In this document: positions 1-9,615 of the stretch, in pieces
Layout of the letters: each line of letters opens with the position of its first letter
Numbering within the stretch: position 1 is the stretch's first letter
Assembly (NCBI RefSeq): GCF_009852415.1
Contig: NZ_WOXS01000002.1
Coordinates: 124,001-188,000 of the forward strand
Source of the DNA: Streptomyces sp. Tu 3180
Lineage (GTDB): Bacteria > Actinomycetota > Actinomycetes > Streptomycetales > Streptomycetaceae
Direction of reading: 5' to 3'
Length of the DNA: 64,000 nt
Notes under the pieces: model-generated
The model's database searches: none
What the model was told of the DNA's origin: nothing
Seen by the model: only the letters and a program-made list of their open reading frames with translations
Position numbers and translations under genes: made by a program

Positions 1-638
1 GGTAGCCACCCGTCGGCCCGGGTGGCGCCGTCGCCCTGCGGCCGGGGACCGACGCCCAGGACCCGCAGACCGGCCCGGCGGGCCGCTTCCACACCGGTCA
101 GGGAGTCCTCCACCGCCAGTGCCCGGTGCGGGGGGACACCGCAGAGCCGGGCCGCCACGGCGTACACGTCGGGGTGTGGCTTGGGGCGCACGCGGTCCCC
201 GGCGTCAGGGACGACGAGGTGCTGGAAGTGCGCGAGCAGCCCGGCCCGTTCCAGGCTGCCTTCGACCACGACCCTCGGGCAGTTGCTGGCCACCGCTAGC
301 GGTAACCGGCCGGAGAGCAGCTGTACGAGCCGGACCGCACCTGGCATCGTCACCGGTTCGTCGGTGACGAGTGCCAGGAAGTGGTCGAGAAGTGCGGCTG
401 TCAGGTCCTCGGTCAGTTCGGGTTTGTGCACGGACTGCGCCATGAGCCGGCCGCAGTCCTCGTAGTGCAGACCAAGGGCCTGCTCCGCGAACCCGGGCGG
501 TGGCTGGAGTCCGTGCTCCCGGAAGGCCCGGCTGCGAGCCGCCTGCCAGTGGCGTTCGCTGTCCATCAGGGTGCCGTCGCAGTCGAAGACGACCGCTTCG
601 GGTGACGGGTCGAACAGAGCGCGGTCCGAGGTGGTCAC
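1..638 (-). CDS. HAD-superfamily hydrolase (phosphatase), 3' end outside window
   Basis: Reads leftwards off the window edge, so the C-terminus is missing. Start is GTG at 638-636, preceded by GGGAGG (about 645-650). The N-terminus carries HAD motif I, FDCDGTLMDS, with the nucleophile and acid/base aspartates near residues 19 and 21. An AVASN segment near residue 118 fits motif II, KPHPD near 150 supplies the motif III lysine, and VEDSLTG near 177 gives the motif IV acid. The layout matches beta-phosphoglucomutase/phosphoglycolate-phosphatase-like enzymes that hydrolyse small phosphorylated metabolites in the cytoplasm. The substrate cannot be told from sequence. Confidence 0.85.
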   Translation of the reverse strand, partial: MTTSDRALFDPSPEAVVFDCDGTLMDSERHWQAARSRAFREHGLQPPPGFAEQALGLHYEDCGRLMAQSVHKPELTEDLTAALLDHFLALVTDEPVTMPGAVRLVQLLSGRLPLAVASNCPRVVVEGSLERAGLLAHFQHLVVPDAGDRVRPKPHPDVYAVAARLCGVPPHRALAVEDSLTGVEAARRAGLRVLGVGPRPQGDGATRADGWL

Positions 639-1015
639 TGGGGCCTCCCATGCCTTCGCATGTACGCATGCGGCATGTCCGTATCCGCAGGAAACGGAAA
701 GATAGTTTCCGCTACGTTATTTCCGTCCAGGTAAATCGGGCAATAACCCTTTTCGGTGACTCGACGGGCGCCGGAAACAGGCGTATGACCGTGCGGCGGC
801 GACAACCGTGACGCAGCCGCCGAGACCATCAACATCACATGCTCGCACGTCAGTTGTCATGCATGCTTGGCCGCGGGGGGCCCGGAGCGCCTTGCGTCCG
901 CTACCACTCGCACGCGTTCGCATTCGAAAGAACTGCGTAATTACCGCACGAAAGTGCCTGTTTGAACTCCGGGCGTACGCTGGCGCACTAGATTCGTGGC
1001 CGGCACAAGAACAGA
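639..1015. other. Intergenic region between two divergent genes
   Basis: About 377 bp without a convincing gene, less GC-rich than its surroundings. It must hold promoters for the leftward hydrolase and the rightward TetR gene. The only clear structure is the inverted repeat at 690-710. Confidence 0.5.
690..710. promoter_or_regulatory. Inverted repeat, possible TetR-family operator
   Basis: GGAAAC (690-695) and GTTTCC (705-710) are inverted around a 9-nt spacer in the divergent intergenic region upstream of the TetR gene at 1016. It could be an autoregulatory operator, but the arms are short and no second copy was seen. Confidence 0.3.
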
Positions 1016-1645
1016 GTGAGGGCGGACGGAACGTTGCAGGAACGGGCTAAGGCAACCCGTAGATCACTGCTGGAAGCGGCTGCCCAACTGTTCGCTGAAC
1101 AGGGATACGCGGCCACCAGCGTCAACGACATAAGCGCAAGGTCGGGCCGGACCAGCGGCGCGGTCTACTTCCACTACACCGGCAAGGAGGGCATCGCCGT
1201 CGCCGTCGTCGAGGACCGGTTCGCCACCTGGTCTCAGCTCGCTGCACGCTACGGAGACGAGACGATCCCCCCGCTCGAACGGCTCGTCGCCCTCAGCTAC
1301 GACATCGCCCATGCCCTCACCCGGGATCCCGTGACGCGTGCCGGTGCCCGTCTGTGGGCCGAGCGCACCATCATCAAGGCTCCCGTTCCCGACCCCTTCG
1401 CGCTGTGGACCGCCGCCGCCACGCGACTGCTCGCGCAGGCCCGGCTGGTAGGGCATGTCAACGAGCGTGTCCGCCCCGCCCGCACGGCCCGGACCCTGGT
1501 GCGTGCGTTCTTCGGCCTGTGCACCCTCACCGAGGCCCTTGAGGGTACGACCGTCCTCGACGACCGCCTGACCGACTGGTGGCACCTGACCCTGCCCTCC
1601 CTCTGGCCGCAACCGTCCCGCGGGAACTTCCCGGCAGGCCGGTGA
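1016..1645 (+). CDS. TetR-family regulator, gamma-butyrolactone-receptor-like (ScbR/ArpA type)
   Basis: 209 aa from a GTG at 1016 (a TTG at 1034 is an alternative). The N-terminus is a TetR DNA-binding domain: a basic lead-in with ERAKATRRSLLEAAA, then a helix-turn-helix around residues 38-58 ending in AVYFHYTGKEGIA. That helix 3/4 signature and the overall length match gamma-butyrolactone receptors and their pseudo-receptors, which repress antibiotic and morphogenesis genes. The C-terminal half would be the ligand pocket. No butenolide or AfsA-like synthase gene is nearby, so the ligand is unknown. The stop lies 40 bp before an IS110 transposase, so the extreme C-terminus could be altered. 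Confidence 0.8.
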   Translation: MRADGTLQERAKATRRSLLEAAAQLFAEQGYAATSVNDISARSGRTSGAVYFHYTGKEGIAVAVVEDRFATWSQLAARYGDETIPPLERLVALSYDIAHALTRDPVTRAGARLWAERTIIKAPVPDPFALWTAAATRLLAQARLVGHVNERVRPARTARTLVRAFFGLCTLTEALEGTTVLDDRLTDWWHLTLPSLWPQPSRGNFPAGR

Positions 1646-1684
1646 CGCACATACTTCAGGAGGGCGTTGATGTCCCTGTGGATG

Positions 1685-2841
1685 TCAGGTAGCGGTTGCG
1701 GCATGTGCGCGGCTGGCTGCGGGGCTCGGAGTGGCGGGGAGCCGGTGGATCTCCCGTGCGATGTAGCGTTTGAGGCAGCGGATGACTTCTCGGCGCGTCT
1801 TGCCCTCGGCAAGGCGTCGCTGCAGGTGGTTCCGGGTGCGGTCGTCCCAGCGCAGGCGGCTGAGGACGACCCGGTGGAGGGCGGCGTTGGCCTGGCGGTC
1901 GCCGCCGCGGTTGAGTCTGCGGCGCTGGGTCCTGCCGGAGGACGCTTCGACCGGGCTGGTGCCGTACAAGGCAGCGAAAGATGCCTCGCTGGTGAGGCGG
2001 TCAGGGTTGTCACCTGTGGCGATGAGCAGGGCTGCGGCGCTGTCCGGGCCGACGCCGCGTACGTCGGGCAGACCGGGCGAACTCGCCTTGACGGCCTGGG
2101 TTATCCGCTGGTTCAGGTCGTCGGTCTCTTCGGTCAGGTGCTGGATTCGGCGGGCCGGCAGACGCAGGGCCGGGCAGCTGTAGCAGGCCCGGTCGCGTCC
2201 AGAGCTTCCAGTGCGGCGCACCGCTTGATCAGGTGCGGGTTGGTCAGGCCGGCCAGGGCCTCGCGCAGGGCGGAGTCGGCGCAGACCAGGACGCTTTTGA
2301 GCTGGTTGACGGCCTGGGTGCGGGACTTGATCGCCGATCCCTTGGCGAGTTTGAACAGCCGCAGCATCTCCACCGGGCCGTCGCTCGTCTTGGCCGTGGC
2401 GGTGGCACGCCCGGACAGCACGGCGTGGGCGGCGGCTTCGGCGTCGACGGCGTCGGTCTTGCCGTGGCGTCGGCGGGCGGCCTTGTCCGGCTGGTTGACC
2501 TCCGTGACCTCGATTCCCTCGGCGTGCAGGTGGCGGGTCAAGGCCGCCCCGTAGGAGCCGGTGCACTCGACGCCGGCGCGTCGCACCACTCCGAACGAGC
2601 GGGCCCAGGCGAGGAGCTGACGGTATCCCTGCGCGGTCGCCGGGAAGCTCCGGCCGTCCAGGGCGGCACCGAGCATGGTGATGACGGCCGCGGCGTGAAC
2701 GTCCTTGTGGGTGTCCACGCCGCGCAGGACCTCCTCAGCGGTGTCGGCCGGGATGCGACACGGGGCAGCGGATTGCGTAATGCTGGGCAAGGTCGCCTTC
2801 TCCGCCACCCACCCCCGCGTGACCAAAGCCTGGGCCGACAC
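1685..2841 (-). pseudogene. IS110-family transposase, frameshifted
   Basis: Two minus-strand frames together give an IS110-type transposase. The N-terminal half has the DEDD-type start GVDTHKDVH and TDAVDAEAAA. The C-terminal half has the Transposase_20 (IS116/IS110/IS902) region, with LPDVRGVGPDSAAALL and the conserved serine in FAALYGTSPVEASSG. The frames change near 2180, so a full protein needs a frameshift; IS110 enzymes are normally one frame, so this copy is probably dead. The element disrupts an older IS5-type transposase whose C-terminus continues at 2780-3112 on the other strand. The true start is uncertain, probably near 2757. Confidence 0.75.
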
Positions 2842-3112
2842 CGGCTACCGCACCAAGGCCATCGAACACGGCGCCCGCCTCGGCATCGACGTGGAAGTCG
2901 TCCAACGCGACCCTGGAACCAAAGGCTTCAAGGTGATCCCGCGACGCTGGGTGGTCGAGCGGACCTTCGGCTGGCTCATGCATCATCGCCGCCTCGCCCG
3001 CGACTACGAAACCCACCCCCACCGCTCCGAAGCCATGACCCACATTGCCGTGATCGACCTCATAAGCCGACGCCTCAGCCGAGAATCCACCCCGAGCTGG
3101 CGCGACACCTGA
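2780..3112 (+). pseudogene. IS5-family transposase, C-terminal fragment
   Basis: Only the last third of a DDE transposase remains: a segment with WADTGYRTKAIEHG followed by RRWVVERTFGWLMHHRRLA, the glutamate block of the DDE triad. The N-terminal part is missing because the IS110 element lies directly upstream. A second relic of the same family is at 54178-54760. Confidence 0.75.
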
Positions 3113-3171
3113 ACCTCGAACCAAACAACCCTGCCGGGACAAAACACTCTTTCAATAGTCGCCCCGCCGGC

Positions 3172-3902
3172 CGGGGACGAACAGCCGGCCGCCCAAGTAC
3201 GGCCCGGAGTTCCGCTTCACCAAGCCGGAGACCTGGCCCGAGCCCGCGATCACCACCGTCACCGACACCACCAACTACGGCAAGGCCGAGACCCAGGCGT
3301 GGGACCGAGTTCGCCCAAGGCTCACCCACCGCTCGTCCTGACTCGACCACGACGGTGAACTACCCCTGGTTGGGGGCGCGTTGACCCGGCTGAAGGTCGA
3401 GCACCTGTCAAAGGAACGAGACGCTCCGCCGGTGTGGTTATGGTCCTCGAAGACCGGCGCCACCCCGGACGATGTGGACCGTTTCTGGCAGGCTTTTCTC
3501 CGTCGCTTCGATCTGGAGCACACCTTCCGCTTCGCGAAGCAGACCCTCGGCTGGACCACCCCGAAGCTCCGTACTCCCGAGGCGGCGGACCGCTGGACCT
3601 GGATCCTGATCGTCGCTCACACCCAGCTCCGGCTCGCCCGCCCTCTCGCCGCGGACCTCCGCCGGCCCTGGGAAAAACCCACCGCCTCGGACCGGCTCAG
3701 CCCGGCCCGGGTCCGCCGGGGGTTCAGGAACATCCGCGCTCGCCTCGCCTGCCCGGCCCGCGTTCCCAAACCCCGCGGCGCCGGCCCCGGACGCCCGCCC
3801 GGTGCCAAGAACAGACACCGGGCACCCCGCTACGACGTCGGCACAACCGTCAAACGCCCCGAGACCCACAAGGCCATCGGCAGGCCCGGAAGATCTTGGT
3901 AG
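3172..3902 (+). pseudogene. Transposase fragment with in-frame TGA
   Basis: A continuous frame begins abruptly near 3172 (KYGPEFRFTKPETWPEP), meets TGA at 3339-3341 where a tryptophan would fit (HRSS-stop-LDHDGELPLVGG), and continues to 3902. The later part has FDLEHTFRFAKQTLGWTTPK and a basic C-terminal tail, as in Streptomyces transposases of the group annotated NF041680/IS701-like. The 5' half is lost, so this is a truncated and nonsense-mutated relic. Confidence 0.65.
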
Positions 3903-3999
3903 ATAAAGAACAAGCTGAGTACAAGCTCCTCGGCACTCCATTTATCTGCGTCGCGCATCAGCCACCGTGAACGTGGACATGAGGACACGGAACGCCTTA

Positions 4000-4862
4000 G
4001 ACCGTGTCCTACATGGTCAGGTTGAGGAGCCGTTTGTAGCAGCAGAGCGCGGCTGCCAGTCCGAGAAAGGCCAGGTAGTTGCGGGGGCGTCGTTCGTAGC
4101 GGTGGTTGAGTCGGCGGTAGCCGGTCAGCCAGGACATGGTGCGTTCGATGACCCATCTGCGTCGGCCGAGTCGCTCGCTGGAGTCGATGCCTTTGCGGGC
4201 GATGCGGACGCCGATGTGCTTGCCCCATAGCCATCGCCGCAGGTGAGGGATGTCGTATGCCTTGTCCGCGTGGAGACGCCCAGGCTTGGAATCGGTCGCG
4301 TGGGATTCGTGTCCCATGTGGAAGTGGGACAGCATCGGCTTCAGGGCGAGGCTGTCGTGGGTGTTGGCCGCGGAGAGTCCGACGCGTAGGGGCAGTCCGT
4401 TCGCGTCGGACAAGACGTGCATCTTGGAACCCGGCTTACCCCGGTCCACGGGGCTCGGACCTGTGTGTTCGCCCCTTTTTTAGCGCGGACGTGAGCGGAG
4501 TCGAGGACAGCGCGCGACAGGTCGACGAGGTTCTGGCCGTCCAGGAGCTCGAGCACCTTCTGGTGCAGTCGTCCCCACACACCGGCCCGGGACCAGATGA
4601 GAAACCGGCGGTGCACGGTCGACTTCGATGCCCCAAAGCACGGCGGCAACGCCCGCCAGGCACAGCCACTGACCAGCACATAGATGATCGCGGCGAACAC
4701 CGCCTCGTCATCGATGTTCGCGACCCCGCCGCCCTGCGGACGCACCCGCGCCGGCGGCAGCAGTGGCCTGGCGATCTCCCACAGGCCATCCGGCACGATC
4801 CATCCCCACCGCCCACTCCCCATGACCAGTCCAACGACCAACTGACCATGCAGGACACGGTC
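4000..4862 (-). mobile_element. IS5-family insertion sequence, copy 1 of 3
   Basis: 863-bp element. Its ends are perfect inverted repeats beginning GACCGTGTCCTACATGGTCA on one side; the other side differs at one base (ccatgC instead of ccatgT at about 4851). It is flanked on both sides by TTA (3997-3999 and 4863-4865), a 3-bp target duplication. Copies 2 (19992-20854) and 3 (57100-57962) are near-identical. Copy 1 carries at least two private substitutions, one changing Glu to Lys in the first reading frame. Confidence 0.95.
4009..4823 (-). CDS. IS5-family transposase, orfA/orfB joined by -1 frameshift (copy 1)
   Basis: Two overlapping frames give a DDE transposase of the IS427/IS5 group. 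OrfA starts at ATG 4823 (MGSGRWGWIVPDGLWE) and carries the DUF4096-like N-terminal domain up to LDSAHVRAKKG. OrfB resumes one frame back with GKPGSKMHVLSDANGLPL and ends with RRWVIERTMSWLTGYRRL, which holds the catalytic Glu. The frames meet at the homopolymer A6G4 (complement of 4472-4481), a slippery site suited to programmed -1 frameshifting. The same junction is kept in all three copies, which argues against random decay. Confidence 0.85.
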
Positions 4863-4865
4863 TTA

Positions 4866-5104
4866 AGCAGTCCATGGGCGCGGTCGGCACCAGCGCGGAC
4901 AACGCTCTCGCCGAGTCGTTCAACGCGACCCTCAAACACGAAACGCTCCGTGGCGCCCGCCGCTTCGACGGAGCCCTCGCCTGCCACCTGACGGTTTTCC
5001 GCTGGACCACCCGCTACAACACCCGCCGACGACACTCGGCGAACGGACACCAGGCACCGATCGCCTACGAACAGCGGTCAGCTACCCTGGCACTCGCCGC
5101 ATAA
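4866..5104 (+). pseudogene. IS3-family OrfB C-terminal fragment
   Basis: Open from the right edge of IS copy 1. It contains SADNALAESFNATLKHE and the RYNTRRRHSANGHQAPIAYE tail of the integrase core (rve) of IS3-type OrfB. The first two catalytic acids and the whole OrfA are missing, so it is a non-functional 3' relic. Confidence 0.75.
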
Positions 5105-5518
5105 CAACACGAACAGGTGTCCACTCCCCGGGGGCAAGGCCCGATCACTTCTCAAAGACCCTGGCGCGGCGGGCAGCCGGAGATGCCCCTGCGGCACGGC
5201 TTGGCCGAGGTCATCTCGTCGTTCAGGGACCTGCGGGCGGCGGCGCGACTCGACGCAGTCGACTGAACGGCGCGCGTCGGCCCTGACCCTCTGCGCCGCT
5301 TCCCGCCCGGGCGGCTGCCGTGCAACCCGAGCCACCGCGTCCCGCCCGAGTGTGCGAGGGCTCGTGCGCCGGCCGTGCGACGGACCGCCATGCGCGGCCA
5401 CTGATCCGGTGCGCTCCGGAAACCGGCATGCGCGTTAGCGTGATCCTCTGCCGCATGGAGTGTCCATGGGCCGGGTCGACCCGCACGAGGGTCTGCGACG
5501 GAGAGTGACGGAACTGCG
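5105..5518. other. Intergenic region with a short coding relic
   Basis: No intact gene seen. A short frame at 5184-5266 (MPLRHGLAEVISSFRDL, ending LDAVD-stop) looks like the tail of a protein whose body is gone; its family was not recognised. The right part should carry the promoter of the FKBP gene at 5519. Confidence 0.4.
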
Positions 5519-5929
5519 ATGAGTGAACTGACGAAGCCCGAGGTCGACGTCCCGGAGGGTGCTGCGCCTGCCGAACTGACCGTCCGGGACCTGATCGTCG
5601 GGGACGGGGCCGAGGTGAAGCCGGGCACGGTGGTCAGGGTCCACTACGTCGGGGTGACCTTCGAGACCGGGAAGGAGTTCGACTCCTCCTGGGACCGTGA
5701 CCAGCCCTTCAAGTTCGCCCTGGGCAGCGGCAGGGTCATCAAGGGCTGGGACCGGGGGTTGAGGGGGATGAAGGTCGGCGGTCGGCGCGAGATCGTCGTT
5801 CCCCCGCGTCTCGGCTACGGCAACCAGTCGCCCTCGCCGTTGATCCCGGCGGGCTCGACCCTGGTCTTCGTGGTGGACCTGCTCGACTCGTACTCCGCCG
5901 GCACAGGCGGCTGGAGCAACGCCCGCTGA
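5519..5929 (+). CDS. FKBP-type peptidyl-prolyl cis-trans isomerase
   Basis: 136 aa, cytosolic (no signal peptide). One FKBP domain fills residues 20-130: VRVHYVGVTFETGKEFDSSW, then FALGSGRVIKGWDRGLRGMKVGG, and RLGYGNQSP ending in LVFVVDLLD. The aromatic pocket residues of the fold (Y, F, W of GWD, Y of GYG, F) are present, so prolyl isomerase activity is likely. Start is the ATG at 5519. It converges on the AbiEii-like pseudogene, whose frame reads through into this gene on the opposite strand. Confidence 0.93.
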   Translation: MSELTKPEVDVPEGAAPAELTVRDLIVGDGAEVKPGTVVRVHYVGVTFETGKEFDSSWDRDQPFKFALGSGRVIKGWDRGLRGMKVGGRREIVVPPRLGYGNQSPSPLIPAGSTLVFVVDLLDSYSAGTGGWSNAR

Positions 5930-6627
5930 CCCAGACCGTTCCTGTTTCCGCGCCCTCGCCCTCGCCCCAGGCGTTCTCGTCATGGATCCGCGCACCCAGA
6001 TCCTCCGCCCACTCCAGCGCCCACGCCTTGAGTTCTTCGATCTGCCGGGAGGTGAGCCCGTACGCGGTGCAGTCCTCATCCTCGTACCAGTCCGCGCCGA
6101 CGAGCCGGTCCCGGAGGTCTTCGAGGCTGAACTCGTCGTGGGCGCGACGGCGGCCCAGGGATTCGGGGTCGGCGGTGGAGCGGTGGCGGGAGGCGGCCTG
6201 GACGTCGATGAGGTCGCGGACGGTGCCGCGGTCGGCGAGGGCACGGACCTTGGTGCCGATCACGTCGTCGGGGGAAAGAACGGGGCCCGTAGGGGGTCTG
6301 GGCGGGCGGAGCCCAGAACGCCTCCTTGAGGACGTCGACCTCGCACTCCTCTCCGGTGTCCGGATCGGTGACGAGGAACCGGCCGCTGAGCGGATCGGTC
6401 TGGACGTGCGTGGTCCGCCATCCGCGCGCGCTGAGCCCTGCTGTGAGTGAGGCGACGATCTCCTGCATCGGAGCGGGGTTCTCGGTGGCGACGTCGAGGT
6501 CACGGCTGAAGCGTTCGACCAGGCCGTGCGCCTGCACGGCGTATCCGCCGGTGAGGACCAGAGGATAGGGGGAGCCGAGGTCGAGGATGTCGGCGAGGAG
6601 ACGCTCGTGGAGCGGAATGAGCCTCAC
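5739..6627 (-). pseudogene. AbiEii/AbiGii-like nucleotidyltransferase, frameshifted
   Basis: Starts at GTG 6627 with an MNT-like fold: LVLTGGYAVQAHG followed by FSRDLDVATEN, the G-G and D-x-D metal-binding signature of type IV toxin AbiEii and related nucleotidyltransferases, then ECEVDVLKEAFW with a third acid. Near 6283-6289 one extra C in a C-run shifts the frame; the natural continuation SPDDVIGTKVRALADRG and LIDVQAA is found in the next frame. No early stop follows, so the second frame runs into the FKBP antisense. Without the single-base insertion the protein would be near full length, so this may be recent decay or a base-calling error. Confidence 0.65.
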
Positions 6628-6986
6628 GCTGCGGTCGTGTCGGCCGGAGCGGTGCGGAGCAGCTCGGGGAAGGCGTCCTCCCAGACCTCGCGGATGCAGG
6701 GACTGATCAAGCGCCGCAGCACGGGCCACTGCTCGGCGAGCAGCCGGTGCTGCAGGAGGACCACCAGGTCCTCGCGCAGTCCTTCGGCGAGGACGGTCCG
6801 GTAGAGCGTCATGCGGGACTTCGGACGGTCCAGGCTGTAGCTCGTCCGCCCGGACCAGACGATGTGGAGCGGCAGGTCCACGTCGCCCTCGACGGGGCCG
6901 GCCAGCTCCTGCAAGCGCTCGGGCAGTCGGCTGCGGCAGCGGTCCCGCAGCACCTCGGCGCGGGTGGCGGTGATCGTCGCGTCCAT
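6624..6986 (-). CDS. Conserved hypothetical protein coupled to the nucleotidyltransferase
   Basis: 120 aa from ATG 6986. Its TGA stop (6626-6624) overlaps the GTG start of the downstream nucleotidyltransferase by three bases (GTGA), so the two are translationally coupled. No known domain was recognised. The sequence is alpha-helical and charged, with LHIVWSGRTSYSL in the middle and a C-terminal helix EVWEDAFPELL. By position it could be the antitoxin or regulatory partner of the AbiEii-like protein, but it does not resemble AbiEi. Confidence 0.65.
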   Translation of the reverse strand: MDATITATRAEVLRDRCRSRLPERLQELAGPVEGDVDLPLHIVWSGRTSYSLDRPKSRMTLYRTVLAEGLREDLVVLLQHRLLAEQWPVLRRLISPCIREVWEDAFPELLRTAPADTTAA

Positions 6987-7256
6987 GCATCCAGTATCGC
7001 TGCCAGGAGGCGGCGGCATGGCGGATACGGGGCTCCCCTGTCGTACGTACGAGTCGGGCGCCGCACACTCCTCCCCCGGGCATCTCCCATTGAGCGCGGT
7101 CCATCCTGAAAATCGCAGGTCATGGGCCCTGGTGTGGGTCGTGGCTGGTGGGCTCCGGCTGGTCGGGGGCGAGATCGTCAGCACGTGATCGTCTGTCACG
7201 GGTGAGGTCAGGCGTTCTGAGGCGGGCCCGGCGGCTGGCCGCGTAGGTTCCGCGGC

Positions 7257-7469
7257 ATGACGGATGTGCTGACGTGGACGGTGCAGCAGCGGCTTGAGCT
7301 GGAGGAACGTGCGGAGCTGTTACGCACGGAGCTGGCCGGTATCTCCTCCGCCCGGCCCGGCCGGTCCAGCGAGACCACCGCCGCCCGCCACGCGACCACC
7401 TTCCTGCGGGCCCTCCTCGTCATCGCGAACACCGGGTCCAGAGGTGACCGACGATCACCCCCGCAGTGA
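7257..7469 (+). CDS. Short hypothetical protein
   Basis: 70-aa frame with codon use like real genes in the first 55 residues: an amphipathic helix WTVQQRLELEERAELLRTE, then TTFLRALLVIANTGS. No family recognised. It could be a short helical protein or the relic of a larger gene. Confidence 0.35.
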   Translation: MTDVLTWTVQQRLELEERAELLRTELAGISSARPGRSSETTAARHATTFLRALLVIANTGSRGDRRSPPQ

Positions 7470-7779
7470 TCATGATGCTGACCGGCAGGAATCCGTCACC
7501 CCGGACCGCACCAGCCCCGCGAGCTGCGGAATCAGGATGAAACGGTCCCATTGCCGACCGTACCGGCCCACCGCCGACCGTACCGACCGCTCTCCGGCCG
7601 TCGTTCCCGAACGGTCCTCGGCCGACGGTCCCTCACTCGCACCTGAAACAATGGCGATCAGTCGCAGCGGGGCGGCGCGATCGGTTGCGCACCGTTCTTG
7701 CCACGGCTGGGAGGACGGTGCTCGGCGACGGTGTGGCTGAGGGCGGCGATGCCGTCGGAAGACGGGCTGAGGATACGGA
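7470..7779. other. Upstream region of the xylanase gene
   Basis: No gene seen. It contains two direct copies of CCGACCGTACCG about 20 bp apart (about 7556-7586). The well-known CebR/BxlR-type palindrome TGGGAGCGCTCCCA is not present. Function as a promoter or operator is inference only. Confidence 0.35.
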
Positions 7780-9510
7780 GTGCTGCTGTTCATGCGGTTT
7801 CGAAAGAGCGCTGTCATCGCGGTTGTGTGTGCCTTGGTCGCTGGTGTCTCGGGGGACCGTGCCGGCACCTCCGCGCCCGCGGGGGGACCTGTGGAGGACC
7901 TCCTGAACGGCAGGGACTGGGCTCACTTCGCCGGCGGGAAGCCCACGCACACAGGGGTACGGGTCACATCCCTCGACCGGCGCATCACACGCCAGGACGG
8001 TACCGGCGGACAGCCGAACCCACCGGTGAACCTGCGCGGTCCCCACATGGTGTTCCGAGGGGATGTCCGGATCGAAGCCGGCCTGCGGCGCACGGATGGC
8101 ACGGATGCCTATCTGCATCTGTACGGTGAGACGCCGGTCATCTACGACGAATGGCGCTACGAACGGCGCGGCGTGCGCATCGGCGTGGTCGGCGGGAGGC
8201 TCCGGATCGACCGCTGGGACGGGGACTCCGACAGACCTGCGATGACCCGGACCTTCGGGAGCGGCCTGGGGCTCGAAGTCCGCCTCGCCGTCGAAGTCCG
8301 CGCAAACAGGCTTGTGCTGGAGGCCGACGGCAGGGTCGTGGGAACCGTTCCCGCGCGGGACGTCTTCGGCAGTGGCCGCATCTGGTTCGGCGCGGATGCG
8401 GGAGCCCGCGGGAAGGGCTGGACCCTCAGCGATCTCCACGCGCGGTCACTGGGACGGGGCCGGATGTCCGTCGTGGACGCGCCTGGCCTGCGAGTGCCCC
8501 GGTCCAGCGATGCGATGCGTGATCTGGCGGCGGTTCTCCCACGCCCGATCCGTATGGGAACCGCCCTGGCCGCGGGCCCCTTGCTGACTGACAGCGCCTA
8601 CCGCCGGACGGCGGGTGAGGAGTTCTCCATGCTTACGCCGGAGAACGACTTCAAGCCGCAGTTCGTCCAGCCTCGACGCGGCGTGTTCGCGTTCGCGGAA
8701 GGCGATATCTTGGTGGACTTCGCCGAGGCCAACAGGATGAAGGTGCACGGCCACACCCTCGTCTGGTTCGAAGCCCTGCCCGCATGGATGCGCGCCGAGA
8801 TGACGCACGAGCAACGCAGGCGCGTCATGGTGGAGCACATACGCGCGGTAGCGGGCCACTTCCGGGGGAAGGTGGCGGAATGGGACGTGGTGAACGAGCC
8901 CATGTCCGACGAGGATGAGGACTACTCCAACGGCAACCGGGGCGTGCGGCCACAGTTGTGGTTCGAAGCGATGGGTGAGCAGTACATCGACATCGCCTTC
9001 CATGCTGCCCGCGAGGCCGACCCGCACGCGGTGCTGTACCTCAACGAGTACGGGGTGGAGGAGGACGGTCCACGCTGGGATGCCCTCTACGCGCTGCTGA
9101 TCCGGTTGAAGGAGCGGGGCGTTCCGATCGATGGCGTCGGTTTCCAGAACCACGAATACGCCGTCGGCGACCGTACCGACCCCGAGGTCTTCCGACGCAA
9201 GGTCCGGGCTTTGGCCGGGCTCGGCCTGAAGGCCCGGGTCTCGGAGGCGGACGTCCTCGTCGACGAGGACGAAGAGGACATCCAGGCCCGCCAGTTGGCG
9301 GGGAAACTCGCAGTCTGCGGCGAAGAACCCAACTGCACCTCGTTCTCGACCTGGGGGTTCACCGACAAGTACGGCTCCACGGCTGACCTGCGGCACTATC
9401 CCCCGAGTCCGGGAAACGCTCTTCCCTGGGACGCGACGTACGAGGTGAAACCCGCCTACTGGGCACTGCGTGACGTCCTGGACGACGCTCGCCGCTCAGG
9501 TACCGGATAG
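7780..9510 (+). CDS. Secreted GH10 endo-1,4-beta-xylanase
   Basis: 576 aa from GTG 7780 (GAGG lies about 8 bp upstream; an in-frame ATG at 7792 is an alternative). The N-terminus is a Sec signal: RFRK, then a hydrophobic AVIAVVCALVAG stretch. Residues 40-230 look like a beta-sandwich LamG/CBM-type module. The GH10 barrel occupies about 250-570: FSMLTPENDFKPQ, then GHTLVWF, acid/base Glu373 in WDVVNEPM, LYLNEYG, and nucleophile Glu489 in VSEADV, followed by SFSTWGFTDKY. It should cut xylan outside the cell. The Asp-rich DEDEDYSN and DVLVDEDEED stretches next to the catalytic blocks are unusual. It stands alone with no xylan regulator or transporter beside it. Confidence 0.93.
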   Translation: MLLFMRFRKSAVIAVVCALVAGVSGDRAGTSAPAGGPVEDLLNGRDWAHFAGGKPTHTGVRVTSLDRRITRQDGTGGQPNPPVNLRGPHMVFRGDVRIEAGLRRTDGTDAYLHLYGETPVIYDEWRYERRGVRIGVVGGRLRIDRWDGDSDRPAMTRTFGSGLGLEVRLAVEVRANRLVLEADGRVVGTVPARDVFGSGRIWFGADAGARGKGWTLSDLHARSLGRGRMSVVDAPGLRVPRSSDAMRDLAAVLPRPIRMGTALAAGPLLTDSAYRRTAGEEFSMLTPENDFKPQFVQPRRGVFAFAEGDILVDFAEANRMKVHGHTLVWFEALPAWMRAEMTHEQRRRVMVEHIRAVAGHFRGKVAEWDVVNEPMSDEDEDYSNGNRGVRPQLWFEAMGEQYIDIAFHAAREADPHAVLYLNEYGVEEDGPRWDALYALLIRLKERGVPIDGVGFQNHEYAVGDRTDPEVFRRKVRALAGLGLKARVSEADVLVDEDEEDIQARQLAGKLAVCGEEPNCTSFSTWGFTDKYGSTADLRHYPPSPGNALPWDATYEVKPAYWALRDVLDDARRSGTG

Positions 9511-9615
9511 GTACGGCGAACACCGCGAACGACCAGCGGGATCGTTTCAGTGGTGGTCACTGTCCCGCTTGCGTGCGCAAGAAGATCGGCGACTGACGAG
9601 GCCGTATAGGCCAAG

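Noticed and set aside
3339..3341. In-frame TGA as a selenocysteine or tryptophan codon
   Set aside because: The transposase also lacks its 5' half, so a simple nonsense mutation in a relic explains it.
7556..7586. Direct repeat CCGACCGTACCG as an operator array
   Set aside because: Only two imperfectly placed copies with no symmetry; it could be chance in GC-rich DNA.
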